Notes under the pieces: model-generated | The model's input: the letters and a program-made list of their open reading frames with translations, nothing else | What the model was told of the DNA's origin: nothing | The model's database searches: none | In this document: positions 8,116-16,685 of the stretch, one piece after another | How positions within the stretch are numbered: position 1 is the first letter of the stretch | How the letters are laid out: each line of letters starts with the position of its first letter | Position numbers and translations under genes: made by a program | DNA from: DASUPK01 sp963747425 | Lineage (GTDB): Bacteria; Actinomycetota; Thermoleophilia; Solirubrobacterales; 70-9 | Direction of reading: 5' to 3' | DNA length: 64,000 bases | Assembly: GCA_963747425.1 (NCBI GenBank) | Contig: CAVVFJ010000018.1 | Location: forward strand, 1-64,000

Positions 8116-9140
8116 GCGTCGAAACGGCGACTCACGAGGCCACCGAGCACCCCGTACGCGACGAGCTGCGCCGGATCGCCTCGGACACCGCGTACGCCAT
8201 CAAGCTGGCCAGGGGACAGATCGACCTGCCCGCGGCGACGCCGTCAGACGGCCCGGATCCCTACGGCAACCCCGACCCCGAATGGCTGCGGATCGACTGG
8301 CGGGAGCACCGTCACGAGGTCGACGTCGTCGGCGCGAAGGTCAACTACGTCGAAATGGGCGAGGGCCCCCCGCTCCTCTTCGTCCATGGGCTCTCCGGCG
8401 CCTGGCAGAACTTCCTCGAGAACATCCCGTACTTCGCGCGCACCCATCGCGTCATCGCGGTCGACCTCCCGGGATTCGGCTCCAGCCCGATGCCACCGTG
8501 GGAGATCTCGATTCCGGCGTACGGCCGGTTCCTGCGGGACTTCTGCGAGCGCCTCGGCGTCGACCGCTGCTCGCTGGTCGGCAACTCGATGGGCGGCTTC
8601 ATCGCCACCGAGGTGGCGATCACGGAGCCCGACCGCGTCGACGACCTGGTTCTGATCTCCGCTGCGGGAATCACCTGGGCGCGGGCCCGCCGTGAACCGG
8701 CCGCCGTGATCGCCCGCGTGGGCCGCGCCGCGGCGCCACTCGCCACGCGATTTCACATGTCGTGGATCAGGCGGCCGGGGCTGCGCAAGGAGATCTTCCA
8801 GGGCGTGTTCTTCGACCCCAACGCCCTGCGGCGGGAGATGCTCTGGGAGAACGTCGTCCCCGCGCTGCAGAGCCCCGGCTACTACGACGCCATGACCACG
8901 CTCTGGGGCTACGACATCCGCCACCGCCTGGAGGAGATCGGCGTCCCGACATTGATCGTGTGGGGCCGGAACGATCGCGTCGTCCCCGTTCCCGCAGCCC
9001 TCTCCTACGAGAAGCGCATCGGCGACAACGCCGAGCTGGTCATCTTCGACCGTTGCGGCCACGTCCCCCAGATCGAGAGGCCGGAGCGCTTCAACCGCCT
9101 GCTCGAGGGGTTCCTGGCCCGCAAAGGGGCCTTGGAATAG
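8112..9140 (+). CDS. Alpha/beta hydrolase
   Basis: This is a 342-residue hydrolase of the alpha/beta fold. The oxyanion strand ends in FVHGLSG (about 90-96), the nucleophile elbow is GNSMGG (Ser159), and the acid and base fit Asp288 (GRNDRVVP) and His317 (CGHVPQIE). The cap region is helical. A 70-residue N-terminal extension precedes the fold. No signal peptide is seen, so it is probably cytoplasmic. It resembles epoxide hydrolase/esterase and C-C hydrolase relatives, but motifs do not fix the substrate. It is coupled to the preceding cyclo-ligase-like gene and lies 24 nt before the reductase fusion. Confidence 0.88.
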   Translation: MSVETATHEATEHPVRDELRRIASDTAYAIKLARGQIDLPAATPSDGPDPYGNPDPEWLRIDWREHRHEVDVVGAKVNYVEMGEGPPLLFVHGLSGAWQNFLENIPYFARTHRVIAVDLPGFGSSPMPPWEISIPAYGRFLRDFCERLGVDRCSLVGNSMGGFIATEVAITEPDRVDDLVLISAAGITWARARREPAAVIARVGRAAAPLATRFHMSWIRRPGLRKEIFQGVFFDPNALRREMLWENVVPALQSPGYYDAMTTLWGYDIRHRLEEIGVPTLIVWGRNDRVVPVPAALSYEKRIGDNAELVIFDRCGHVPQIERPERFNRLLEGFLARKGALE

Positions 9141-9164
9141 CGGCGGGCTAGCTAGTCTCACTCC

Positions 9165-10796
9165 GTGAGGAGTTCCGAGGTCCTGTCCCAGACGCAGCTC
9201 GGTCTGCTGGCCGAACACGGCGAGGAGCGAACGGCAGAGGCCGGTGAGGTTCTCTTCGAGGTCGGGGACAAGGGCTACCCGTTCATGGCCATCCTCGAGG
9301 GGGAGGTCGCGATCCGGGCCGAGTCGGGCCACGAGCTGATCCGGCACGGTCCTTCCGGATTCGTCGGAGAGCTCAACCTGCTGACCGGCCAGACCGTCTT
9401 CCTGAGAGCCATCGCCACCGAGCCGCTGCGCTACATCGCCGTCGACCGGATGGAGCTGCGAGCGCTGCTCTTCGACAACCCGGATCTGGCGGATCTCCTG
9501 CTCCCCGCCTTCGTCTCCCGCCGCGAGCTGCTCCAGTCGGAGGACGGGCTCGGCATCGAGGTGATCGGGCCGCGTTCCTCCGAGCGGACCCGCGGGATCG
9601 CCGAGTGGCTGCGGAACGCGCGCATCCCCTACACGTGGCGCGATCCCGAGCACCATCAGCACGCCGGCGACACTGAGGCGAAGGGCCTGATCGAGGCGCT
9701 CGGCCCGGAGCGGCTGCCACTCGTTCGCATACCGGGCGGCGTCGAGCTTCAGGGCCCCAGTAACGGCGAGCTCTCCCGTGCGCTCGGAATCGGCCTGGAG
9801 CTGGCGTCCCGCGAGGAGGTGGACCTCCTGATCGTCGGCGGCGGACCCGCTGGGCTCGGCGCGGCGGTCTACGCGTCGTCGGAGGCCCTCTCCACGCTCG
9901 TGCTGGAGCGAACGGTGCTCGGCGGGCAGGCGGGGTTCTCCAGGCGGATCGAGAACTACCTCGGCTTTCCAGGCGGAATTGGCGGTGGCGAGCTCACCAG
10001 CCGGGCGGTCACGCAGGCGCGCAAGTTCGGCGCGAGGACCGCGACCCCGTACGTGGCCACCGCCCTCGAGCCCGATGGCGACAGGCATCTCGTCCGGGTT
10101 GAGGACGGCAACGAGATCGCCGCCCGTGCGGTCGTGATCGCGACCGGCGCCCAGTACCGCCGCCTTCCCTGCGAGAGGCTCCCCGAATACGAGGGGATCA
10201 GCGTCTTCTACGCCGCAGGGCCACCGGAGGCCAGGCGCTGCGGCGGAAGCCGCGTCGGCGTGGTCGGCGGTGGCAACTCCGCCGCACAGGCCGCGATCTG
10301 GCTTGCCCGAGGAGGCGCCTTGGTCACCCTTCTTCACCGGCGCGCCAACCTCGGCGAGACGATGTCCGACTACCTGATCCGTGACCTCGACCGGTACGGC
10401 GTCCAGGTGCGGGATCGCAGCGAGATCGCCCAGCTCCACGGAACCGACGGCGAGCTCGAGGCGGTGACGCTCACGGACGGCGAGCGGCTCCCCATTTCGA
10501 GCCTGTTCCTGTTCCTCGGGGCGGACCCGTGCACGGACTGGCTCGGCGAAGGGATCGCGCGCGACGAACACGGGTTCCTGCTCACCGGCTCGGATGCGGG
10601 CAGCGGGACGCCGCTCGAGACAAGCGTGCCCGGCGTCTATGCCGTGGGGGATGTGCGCTCGAGCTCGGCGAAGCGGGTAGCGACCGCCGTCGGCGAGGGC
10701 GCGATGGTGGTGCGCTTCGTCCACGACCGGCTCGGGCGGCCGTCGCCGGTGAACGTGCGCGAGCCGTCCGAGAACGCGTCCGCCGTCAGCTCGTGA
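9165..10796 (+). CDS. cNMP-binding / thioredoxin-fold / thioredoxin reductase-like fusion
   Basis: The 543-residue protein has three parts. Residues about 9-115 match a cyclic-nucleotide-binding domain (GEVLFEVGD, FVGELNLLTG). Residues about 130-205 look like a glutaredoxin/thioredoxin-type segment without a CxxC. Residues about 218-520 form a thioredoxin-reductase-like flavoprotein with the FAD loop IVGGGPAGLGAA, NAD(P) loop VVGGGNSAAQA and C-terminal VYAVGDVR. Where thioredoxin reductase has its redox CxxC, this protein reads FYAAGPPEARRC, so the disulfide is missing. It may be a flavin oxidoreductase gated by a ligand rather than a thioredoxin reductase. The start is GTG 9165. It converges on ilvD with an 11-nt overlap. 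Confidence 0.82.
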   Translation: MRSSEVLSQTQLGLLAEHGEERTAEAGEVLFEVGDKGYPFMAILEGEVAIRAESGHELIRHGPSGFVGELNLLTGQTVFLRAIATEPLRYIAVDRMELRALLFDNPDLADLLLPAFVSRRELLQSEDGLGIEVIGPRSSERTRGIAEWLRNARIPYTWRDPEHHQHAGDTEAKGLIEALGPERLPLVRIPGGVELQGPSNGELSRALGIGLELASREEVDLLIVGGGPAGLGAAVYASSEALSTLVLERTVLGGQAGFSRRIENYLGFPGGIGGGELTSRAVTQARKFGARTATPYVATALEPDGDRHLVRVEDGNEIAARAVVIATGAQYRRLPCERLPEYEGISVFYAAGPPEARRCGGSRVGVVGGGNSAAQAAIWLARGGALVTLLHRRANLGETMSDYLIRDLDRYGVQVRDRSEIAQLHGTDGELEAVTLTDGERLPISSLFLFLGADPCTDWLGEGIARDEHGFLLTGSDAGSGTPLETSVPGVYAVGDVRSSSAKRVATAVGEGAMVVRFVHDRLGRPSPVNVREPSENASAVSS

Positions 10797-12447
10797 CCGC
10801 GCCCTCGGAGGCGCTCGACACGGCCGCCGCGTACTTCGCCATCACGCCACGCTTGTAGTGCGGCTCGGGGGGCTCGTAGGCCTCCACTCGCTTGGCGATC
10901 TCCTCGTCTGAGAGGTCGACGTCGAGGCGGCGGGCGTCGATGTCGAGGGTGATCTCGTCGCCGTCCTCGACTGCGGCGATCGGGCCTCCGCGAATCGCCT
11001 CGGGGGCGACGTGGCCGGCCATCAGGCCGTGGGTCGCTCCCGAGAAGCGGCCGTCGGTGAGCAGGGCGACCTGGTCGCCGATGCCCTCGCCCACCAGGGC
11101 GGCGGTGACCTGGAGCATCTCGCGCATGCCGGGGCCGCCCGAGGGGCCCTCGTTGCGGATCACGACGACGTCGCCGGGCTTGATGCCCTGCTGCTCGACC
11201 ACGGCGAAGCACTCCTCCTCGGAGCCGAAGACCCGCGCCGGGCCGGTGTGCTTGCGGCGCTCCTCCCCGGCGACCTTGACCACGCAGCCCTCGGGCGCAA
11301 GGTTGCCGCGGAGGATCACCAGGCCACCGGTGGGCTTCAGCGGATCGTCGAGCGGACGGACGACCTGCTGGGCGGGCGTCTCCTCGGTCGCGTCCGCTTC
11401 TTCGCCGATCGTCTTGCCGGTCACGGTGATCGCGTCCCGATGGAGAACCCCCGCCTCGTCGAGGCGCTTGGCCAGAACGCCGACGCCGCCCGCCTCGTAG
11501 AGGTCCTTGGCGACGAAGCGGCCGCCGGGCTTCAGATCGCCGAGCAGCGGCGTCTTCTCGGAGATCCGGTCGAAGTCGTCGATGGTCAGCTCGATTCCCG
11601 CCTCGTTGGCGACCGCGAGCAGGTGGAGCACGCCGTTGGTGGAGCCGCCGGACATCGCGACGGTGGCGATCGCGTTCTCGATCGAGTCCTTCGTGATGAT
11701 GTCTGATGGGCGCAGGTCGTCGGCGAGCACCTGCATGACCAGCTCGCCGCAGTCGCGGGCCACCTGCTCGCGGGCGCCGGCCACGGCGGGGACCATTCCC
11801 GACCCCATCGGGGTCATCCCCATCACCTCAAAGGCGCAGGCCATCGTGTTGGCGGTGAACTGCGCGCCGCACGCGCCCGCTCCCGGGCTGGCGCATCCCT
11901 CGAGCTCGTAGAGGTCGTCGTCGGACATCTCGCCCGTGGCGTGCTTGCCGATCGCCTCGAAGACGTCCTGGATCGTCACGTCCTGGTCGTGCCAGCGGCC
12001 CGGCAGGATCGAGCCGCCGTAGAGCATCAGCGAGGGGACGTCGAGGCGGGCGAGCGCCATGACGCAACCGGGGATCGTCTTGTCGCACCCCGAGAGGGCG
12101 ATCACCGCGTCGAACTGGTAGCCGCGGGCGGTCAGCTCGATCGAGTCCGCGATCACCTCGCGGCTGACCAGGGAGGTCTTCATCCCCTCGGTGCCCATCG
12201 TGATCCCATCGGAGATCGCGATCGAGTTGAACTCGAGCGGCGTACCCCCGGCGGCGCGGACGCCCTCCTTGACGTGCTCGGCGAGGCCGCGAAGGTGGAA
12301 GTTGCAGGGCATCGCCTCGATCCAGGTGTTGGCGATCCCGACGGTCGGGCGGCGCAGGTCGTCGTCGTCGAAGCCGATGCCCTTCATGTAGGCGCGGGCG
12401 AAGGCGCGCTCCGGCCCGTCGAAGACGACGCTCGAGCGAGTCCGCAT
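10786..12447 (-). CDS. ilvD: Dihydroxy-acid dehydratase
   Basis: IlvD dehydrates 2,3-dihydroxy-3-methyl acids to 2-oxo acids in valine, isoleucine and pantothenate synthesis. The 553-residue protein has the expected Fe-S cysteines in MPCNFHLR, SGCDKTIPG and GACGAQFTANT, and the C-terminal signature LLTDGRFSGATHG. I placed the start at ATG 12447 (MRTRSSVVFDG), where family members begin; a longer in-frame reading would run through the upstream gene. That upstream gene ends 11 nt before, so ilvD is probably last in the comM-dprA-thiD-small-gene operon. Confidence 0.95.
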   Translation of the reverse strand: MRTRSSVVFDGPERAFARAYMKGIGFDDDDLRRPTVGIANTWIEAMPCNFHLRGLAEHVKEGVRAAGGTPLEFNSIAISDGITMGTEGMKTSLVSREVIADSIELTARGYQFDAVIALSGCDKTIPGCVMALARLDVPSLMLYGGSILPGRWHDQDVTIQDVFEAIGKHATGEMSDDDLYELEGCASPGAGACGAQFTANTMACAFEVMGMTPMGSGMVPAVAGAREQVARDCGELVMQVLADDLRPSDIITKDSIENAIATVAMSGGSTNGVLHLLAVANEAGIELTIDDFDRISEKTPLLGDLKPGGRFVAKDLYEAGGVGVLAKRLDEAGVLHRDAITVTGKTIGEEADATEETPAQQVVRPLDDPLKPTGGLVILRGNLAPEGCVVKVAGEERRKHTGPARVFGSEEECFAVVEQQGIKPGDVVVIRNEGPSGGPGMREMLQVTAALVGEGIGDQVALLTDGRFSGATHGLMAGHVAPEAIRGGPIAAVEDGDEITLDIDARRLDVDLSDEEIAKRVEAYEPPEPHYKRGVMAKYAAAVSSASEGAVTS

Positions 12448-12458
12448 GCCGTTGCTCT

Positions 12459-12875
12459 TTACGGTCGCCACTGCCTCAACGCTTTCAAATCTCGGCGCAC
12501 CATCGCCGGGTCGAGCTGGCGGCCCAGCGGGTGGACGTTGGCGGTGCCGATCAGCTCGCGCTCGTCGGCCCGCAGCGCCATCCACTTCGCGAGCACGTCG
12601 TCGGCGTCGGGCAGCCTCTCCCCCGCCTCGGGATCGGAACCGTCGCGGAAGCGGACGCAGTACTCGCTGAGCAGCTCGCCGGTCTCGGCGTCGTAGGCGA
12701 CCAGCGGCCGGTGTGGGTAGATCAGGTAGCCGTACTCGTCGTTCTCAACCGCCAGCAGCCCGAAGCGCTCGTACATCTCGAGCGCGCCGTGCCCGGCCGT
12801 GGAGCGGAGCAGCTCGCGGGCCCGCTGCTCGGCCCGGCGCTCGCGCGCCGTGTTGCGGACGTATCTGCGCCGCAT
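12459..12875 (-). CDS. Conserved hypothetical protein, 138 aa
   Basis: I do not recognise a named family. The 138-residue protein starts with a very basic stretch (MRRRYVRNTARERRAEQRA), then a compact region with GALEMYERFGLLAV, YLIYPHRPLVAYD and SEYCVRFRD, and a helical end with DADDVLAKWMALR. The YPHRP and EYCVRF pieces look like a conserved core of beta strands. I chose ATG 12875 because it shares one base (TGATG) with the stop of the preceding 81-residue gene, which implies translational coupling; a start farther upstream would be inside that gene. No membrane segment or signal is seen. The tight coupling suggests the two products act together. Confidence 0.7.
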   Translation of the reverse strand: MRRRYVRNTARERRAEQRARELLRSTAGHGALEMYERFGLLAVENDEYGYLIYPHRPLVAYDAETGELLSEYCVRFRDGSDPEAGERLPDADDVLAKWMALRADERELIGTANVHPLGRQLDPAMVRRDLKALRQWRP

Positions 12876-13120
12876 CAGCCGCCGGCCGCCTGGGGGAAGA
12901 AGATCACGCGCTCGGCGGTTATCGGGACCTCCGAGAAGTCGCGCACCATGGTCGCCTCTCGGCTCCCACCCGGGCCCTCGTGTGGGACCGCCGCCCACAT
13001 GCCGAGGTCGAGCTGCCGGCGGAACTCCTCGACGAGGCGCTCCTCGTCCTCCGCCACAGCTGGATCGCCCTCGGCGAGCAGGACGTCCCCCTTCCCCGGA
13101 GTCATGCGAAGCAGCTTCAT
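12875..13120 (-). CDS. Small protein with C-terminal Gly-Gly
   Basis: This is an 81-residue acidic protein of unknown function. It begins MKLLRMTPGKGD, has a central amphipathic helix (EDEERLVEEFRRQLDLG) and ends in a predicted beta strand followed by AAGG (VIFFPQAAGG). The ending resembles ubiquitin-like sulfur carriers such as MoaD and ThiS, whose C-terminal Gly-Gly is adenylated, but the rest does not clearly match them. It overlaps thiD by four bases (ATGA) and the next gene by one base, so all three are translationally coupled. The neighbourhood with thiD is suggestive but does not prove a thiamine role. Confidence 0.65.
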   Translation of the reverse strand: MKLLRMTPGKGDVLLAEGDPAVAEDEERLVEEFRRQLDLGMWAAVPHEGPGGSREATMVRDFSEVPITAERVIFFPQAAGG

Positions 13121-13911
13121 GAGTCGATTATGCCCAGTACGTCGACGGGTCCGGCGCCGGAGCCGATTTCGCGCAGCCCCCGTGCCACGGCGTCCGCCGC
13201 TATCCGCCGCGCCTCCCGGGCTGCCTCGAGCGGCGAGTCGCCGAGCGCGAGGCGGGCTGCCAGGGCAGACGAATGGGTGCAGCCGGACCCGTGGGCGGCG
13301 CCGGCCGGATGGCGCGGCCCATCGATCTCCTCCAGGACCTCGCCGTCGAAATATCGATCGGAGCCGTCGAGGTGCCCGCCGGTGACCACTGCCACCCGCG
13401 GGCCCAGCCCGTGGACCGCCCGAGCCAGGTCCTCGGGCGATGCCTCCTCGCCGAGACCGGTGAGCTCGCGAGCCTCGGCGGCGTTGGGTGTGACCACCGT
13501 CGCGCGCGGGATGATGCGCTCGATCAGGGCCCGCTTGGCATCCGGCTTCAGCAGGACCGCGCCGCTCTCGGCGACCATCACCGGGTCGAGCACCACAGGG
13601 GCGTCGCCCACCAGGCCGAGCGCCTCGTCCACCGCCTCGATGGTCGGCTCGTCGAAGAGCATCCCGATCTTCACCGCATCCACGCCCATATCCGAGACTA
13701 CGGCCCGGACCTGGTCGAGGATGAACTGGCGCGGCAGTGTCTCGACCGAGATCACCTCGTGGGTGTTCTGCGCGGTGAGCGCGACGATCGCCGAGGTCCC
13801 GTGCACGCCGCAGCGCGCGAACGCCTTCAGGTCCGCCTGAATCCCGGCGCCGCCGCCGGAGTCGGAGGTGGCGATCGTCATCGCGATCGGGATTCGCCGC
13901 GGGGCTGTCAC
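13117..13911 (-). CDS. thiD: Hydroxymethylpyrimidine (phosphate) kinase
   Basis: ThiD phosphorylates HMP and HMP-P in thiamine synthesis. The 264-residue protein shows the ribokinase-fold signatures DSGGGAGIQADLKAF near the N-terminus, VLDPVMVAESG in the middle and AHGSGCTHSSALAA containing the anion-hole and catalytic region. Length is usual for the family. I chose GTG 13911 (MTAPRRIPIAMTIA); an internal ATG at MTIATSD would remove the first strand. It follows dprA by 23 nt and overlaps the Gly-Gly gene by four bases. No TPP riboswitch is visible directly upstream, since dprA is there. Confidence 0.92.
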   Translation of the reverse strand: MTAPRRIPIAMTIATSDSGGGAGIQADLKAFARCGVHGTSAIVALTAQNTHEVISVETLPRQFILDQVRAVVSDMGVDAVKIGMLFDEPTIEAVDEALGLVGDAPVVLDPVMVAESGAVLLKPDAKRALIERIIPRATVVTPNAAEARELTGLGEEASPEDLARAVHGLGPRVAVVTGGHLDGSDRYFDGEVLEEIDGPRHPAGAAHGSGCTHSSALAARLALGDSPLEAAREARRIAADAVARGLREIGSGAGPVDVLGIIDS

Positions 13912-13934
13912 GCGGTTAAGGCTAGTGACGGTCG

Positions 13935-15083
13935 CTACGCGGGCTCGGGCTCGGGCGTGGCCAGCGCGGTGCGCTCGTAGCGGCCCGCGGAATCGGAGCG
14001 CAGGTAGCCGGCGAGCTCCAGGCTGACCAGCGCCGTCGCCAGCGGCCCCGGCTCCAGCTGCGAAGCGCGCGCCAGCGCGTCCGCGCTGCTCGAGCCGCAC
14101 TCCACCAGATCGAGCACCGCCGCCAGATCCGGCTCGAGCGCCGGGCCTTGGGCCTGAACTCTGGGATGGGCCTCCGCTCCTACGCCGAGCATCGAGTCGA
14201 GCACGTCATCGGCGCCGCGGATCACGGAGGCGCCGTCGCGGAGCAGGGCGTTGGTTCCCGCGGCCGGAGAGGAGCCCACCCGGCCGGGAACCGCGCCCAC
14301 CTCCCTGTTCAGGTCCTGCGCCATCTCCGCGGTGATCAGCGAACCCGAGCGTTCGCGTGCCTCGACGACGACGGTCATCCGCCCGAGCGCCGCCATGATC
14401 CGGTTCCGCGCCGGAAAGGTCCAGCGCCGAGCCGGCGTTCCGGGCGGCAGCTCCCCGACGACAAGGCCCCTCTCGACGATCTCGCCATAGAGCCTGGTGT
14501 GGCGTGGCGGGTAGGGCACGTCCACGCCGGTGCCGAGGACCGCCACCGTCACCCCGCCGGCCTCGAGTGCGCCCCGGTGCGCGCACGAGTCGATCCCCAT
14601 CGCCATGCCGCTGACCACGATCAGCCCTGCCGAGGCGACCTGCCGCCCCAGGTCGGTGGCAAGGTCCCGGCCGTAGCCGCTGGGCCGCCGGGAACCGACG
14701 ATCGTGACCGCGGCGTTTGCGGTGAGCGCGCCGAGCAGCGCGGGATCGCCGCGGCCGAACAGCGCCGCCGGCGGGTCGCCCAGCGCGGCCAACCCCTGCG
14801 GGTACGCCTCGTCGTGGCGGCAGCACGCCCAGGCCCGGGCGCCGGCAACGGCCGCGCGCAGCCGGTCGGGGTCGCGATCGCCGGCCCTCCGGAGAAACGA
14901 GCTCGCCCGGGCGCCGGCCATCGCGCGCGCGAGGTCCTGATCCGAGAGCGCGAGCAGCTCGTGGGCGCGGCTGCCGGGGGTCGTCCGATCCGCGGCCTTC
15001 TCGATGTGACCCGCGAGCGAGCCGACCAGCCAGGCCCGCCGCAGACATGCCGCGCAGGCTCGGGGCCGCTGGATGGAGCTCAC
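13935..15083 (-). CDS. dprA: DNA processing protein DprA (Smf)
   Basis: DprA binds incoming single-stranded DNA and loads RecA during transformation, and is also widespread in bacteria not known to be competent. The 382-residue protein has an N-terminal SAM/HhH-like region, a central Rossmann-like DprA domain with VGSRRPSGYG, SGMAMGIDSCAH and PARNRIMAAL, and a C-terminal winged-helix-like segment (about 310-370). GTG 15083 overlaps the comM stop by four bases. With comM it forms the classical competence-associated pair also found in many actinobacteria. Confidence 0.93.
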   Translation of the reverse strand: MSSIQRPRACAACLRRAWLVGSLAGHIEKAADRTTPGSRAHELLALSDQDLARAMAGARASSFLRRAGDRDPDRLRAAVAGARAWACCRHDEAYPQGLAALGDPPAALFGRGDPALLGALTANAAVTIVGSRRPSGYGRDLATDLGRQVASAGLIVVSGMAMGIDSCAHRGALEAGGVTVAVLGTGVDVPYPPRHTRLYGEIVERGLVVGELPPGTPARRWTFPARNRIMAALGRMTVVVEARERSGSLITAEMAQDLNREVGAVPGRVGSSPAAGTNALLRDGASVIRGADDVLDSMLGVGAEAHPRVQAQGPALEPDLAAVLDLVECGSSSADALARASQLEPGPLATALVSLELAGYLRSDSAGRYERTALATPEPEPA

Positions 15084-16570
15084 CGCTCGCTTCGCCTGCG
15101 TTTCTGGATCGCCTCGGAGACATGCTCCACGCCGATCCGCTCCTCCCCAGCCAGGTCGGCGATCGTCCGCGCCAGCCGCAGGCAGCGGTCCCAGCCGCGC
15201 GCGCTCAGGCCCAGCTTCCGGTGCCCCTGCTCGAGCGTCCGTTTGGGCGCCGAATCGAGCTGGCAGTGCCGGCGCAGCTCGCTCGGGGTCATGTCGGCGT
15301 TCGTCCTGCCGGGACCGAGCCGCTTCTCCTGCGAGCGTCGCGCCTCGAGCACCCGCTCTCGAACCGCGGCGGAGCCCTCCACCGCCTCGCCGGTGAGCTC
15401 CTCCGCGGGGGGCGGTGCGACGGTGAAGGTGATGTCGATCCGGTCGGCGAGCGCGCCGCTCAGCTTCGCCATGTACCGCGACACGGCTCCGGGATGGCAT
15501 TCGCACTCGCCGGAGTCGGGGCCGTTGCCGCAGGGGCACGGATTGGACGCCGCCACCAGCATGAAGCGGCAGGGCAGCGAGACACTGCCGGTGGTCCTGG
15601 TGACGGTCACCTCACCCTCCTCCAGCGGCACTCGCAACGCCTCCAGCGCGTCTCGCCGGAACTCGCCCAGCTCGTCGAGGAAGAGGACGCCGCGATGGGC
15701 ACGTGTCACCTCGCCGGGACGCGGCGGCGAGCCGCCCCCGACCAGCGCCCGCCCCGAGACGGTGTGATGAGGCGCCCTGAACGGCCGGCGCAGTCGCGGC
15801 CCGCCGTTCTCGCCGCAGACGCCGGCGATCCGAGTCACCTCGATCACCTCGTTTCGGCTCAGCGGCGGGAGCAGGGACGGCAGGCGGTTGAGGGCCAGCG
15901 TCTTGCCGCCGCCCGGCGGACCGACCAGCAGGATGCTGTGGGCGCCGGCAGCCGCGACCTCGAGACAGCGACGCAGCGCCGGGTGTCCCCGCAGGTCCTC
16001 CAGGTCGGGCAGCTCGTCGTCCGTGACCTCGGGCGGCGAGGCGAGAGGAACCGGTTCGATCGAGCCCTCCCCCAGTTCGCGCAGCCGGGTGACGTGGTCG
16101 ACTGACACAACCTCCAGCCCCCCGACGAGCGCCGCCTGGGCGGCGTCTCCGGGGGCGACCGCGACGCCCCTCAGGCCCCACTCCCGGGCGCCCTCGGCCA
16201 TCGCCAGAGCCCCCGGGACCGGCCGGATCGCGCCGTCGAGCGCCAGCTCCCCGGCGAGCGCATAGCGGTCGAGCACGCTCCGCGGAAGCTGCCCGGTTGC
16301 GACCAGGAGCGCCGCCGCGATCGCGAGGTCGAAGCCCGGCCCGGCCTTGTGGAGGTCGGCCGGGGCCAGGTTGGCCGTGATCCGGTGCTGCGGGAAGTTG
16401 AAGCCGGAGTTGACCAGCGCGGAGCGGACCCGCTCCCTCGACTCCCTGATCGCGACGTCGGGGAGCCCGACGATCGTGAACGAGGGCAGACCGCCGCCGA
16501 TGTCGACCTCGACGTGAACGGGCTCCGCCGCCACACCGATCAGGGCGAAGGTTCGGGCGACGGCGAACAT
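15080..16570 (-). CDS. comM: ComM/YifB family AAA+ Mg-chelatase-like helicase
   Basis: The 496-residue protein has an N-terminal Lon-protease-like domain (about 1-180, with PSFTIVGLPDVAIRESRER), an AAA+ domain with Walker A GPPGGGKT and Walker B VLFLDELGEF, and a C-terminal Mg-chelatase C domain. It has the typical cysteine cluster NPCPCGNGPDSGECEC. ComM is a hexameric branch-migration helicase that helps integrate heterologous DNA. It starts a minus-strand operon; the 115 nt before yraN is a divergent promoter region in which I see no clear boxes. Confidence 0.93.
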   Translation of the reverse strand: MFAVARTFALIGVAAEPVHVEVDIGGGLPSFTIVGLPDVAIRESRERVRSALVNSGFNFPQHRITANLAPADLHKAGPGFDLAIAAALLVATGQLPRSVLDRYALAGELALDGAIRPVPGALAMAEGAREWGLRGVAVAPGDAAQAALVGGLEVVSVDHVTRLRELGEGSIEPVPLASPPEVTDDELPDLEDLRGHPALRRCLEVAAAGAHSILLVGPPGGGKTLALNRLPSLLPPLSRNEVIEVTRIAGVCGENGGPRLRRPFRAPHHTVSGRALVGGGSPPRPGEVTRAHRGVLFLDELGEFRRDALEALRVPLEEGEVTVTRTTGSVSLPCRFMLVAASNPCPCGNGPDSGECECHPGAVSRYMAKLSGALADRIDITFTVAPPPAEELTGEAVEGSAAVRERVLEARRSQEKRLGPGRTNADMTPSELRRHCQLDSAPKRTLEQGHRKLGLSARGWDRCLRLARTIADLAGEERIGVEHVSEAIQKRRRSER

Positions 16571-16685
16571 GATCCGAAGCTAAGGAGCCGCTGCACGCGG
16601 CTGGCTCGCGGAAGGTCACGGTGCCGTCACGCCCTCGTTGCGGTTCGCGCGCGCCCCGGCAGCCGCGTGGCCCGAGGCTCGCGCC

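Noticed and set aside
8244..10724. An 826-codon open reading frame on the minus strand
   Set aside because: It lies antisense to the hydrolase and the reductase fusion, which have clear catalytic motifs. Its translation has no recognisable domain and the composition of a GC-rich mirror frame.
10786..12585. Longer IlvD with a start at 12585
   Set aside because: The extra 46 codons overlap the conserved upstream gene and have no resemblance to the family N-terminus, which begins at ATG 12447.
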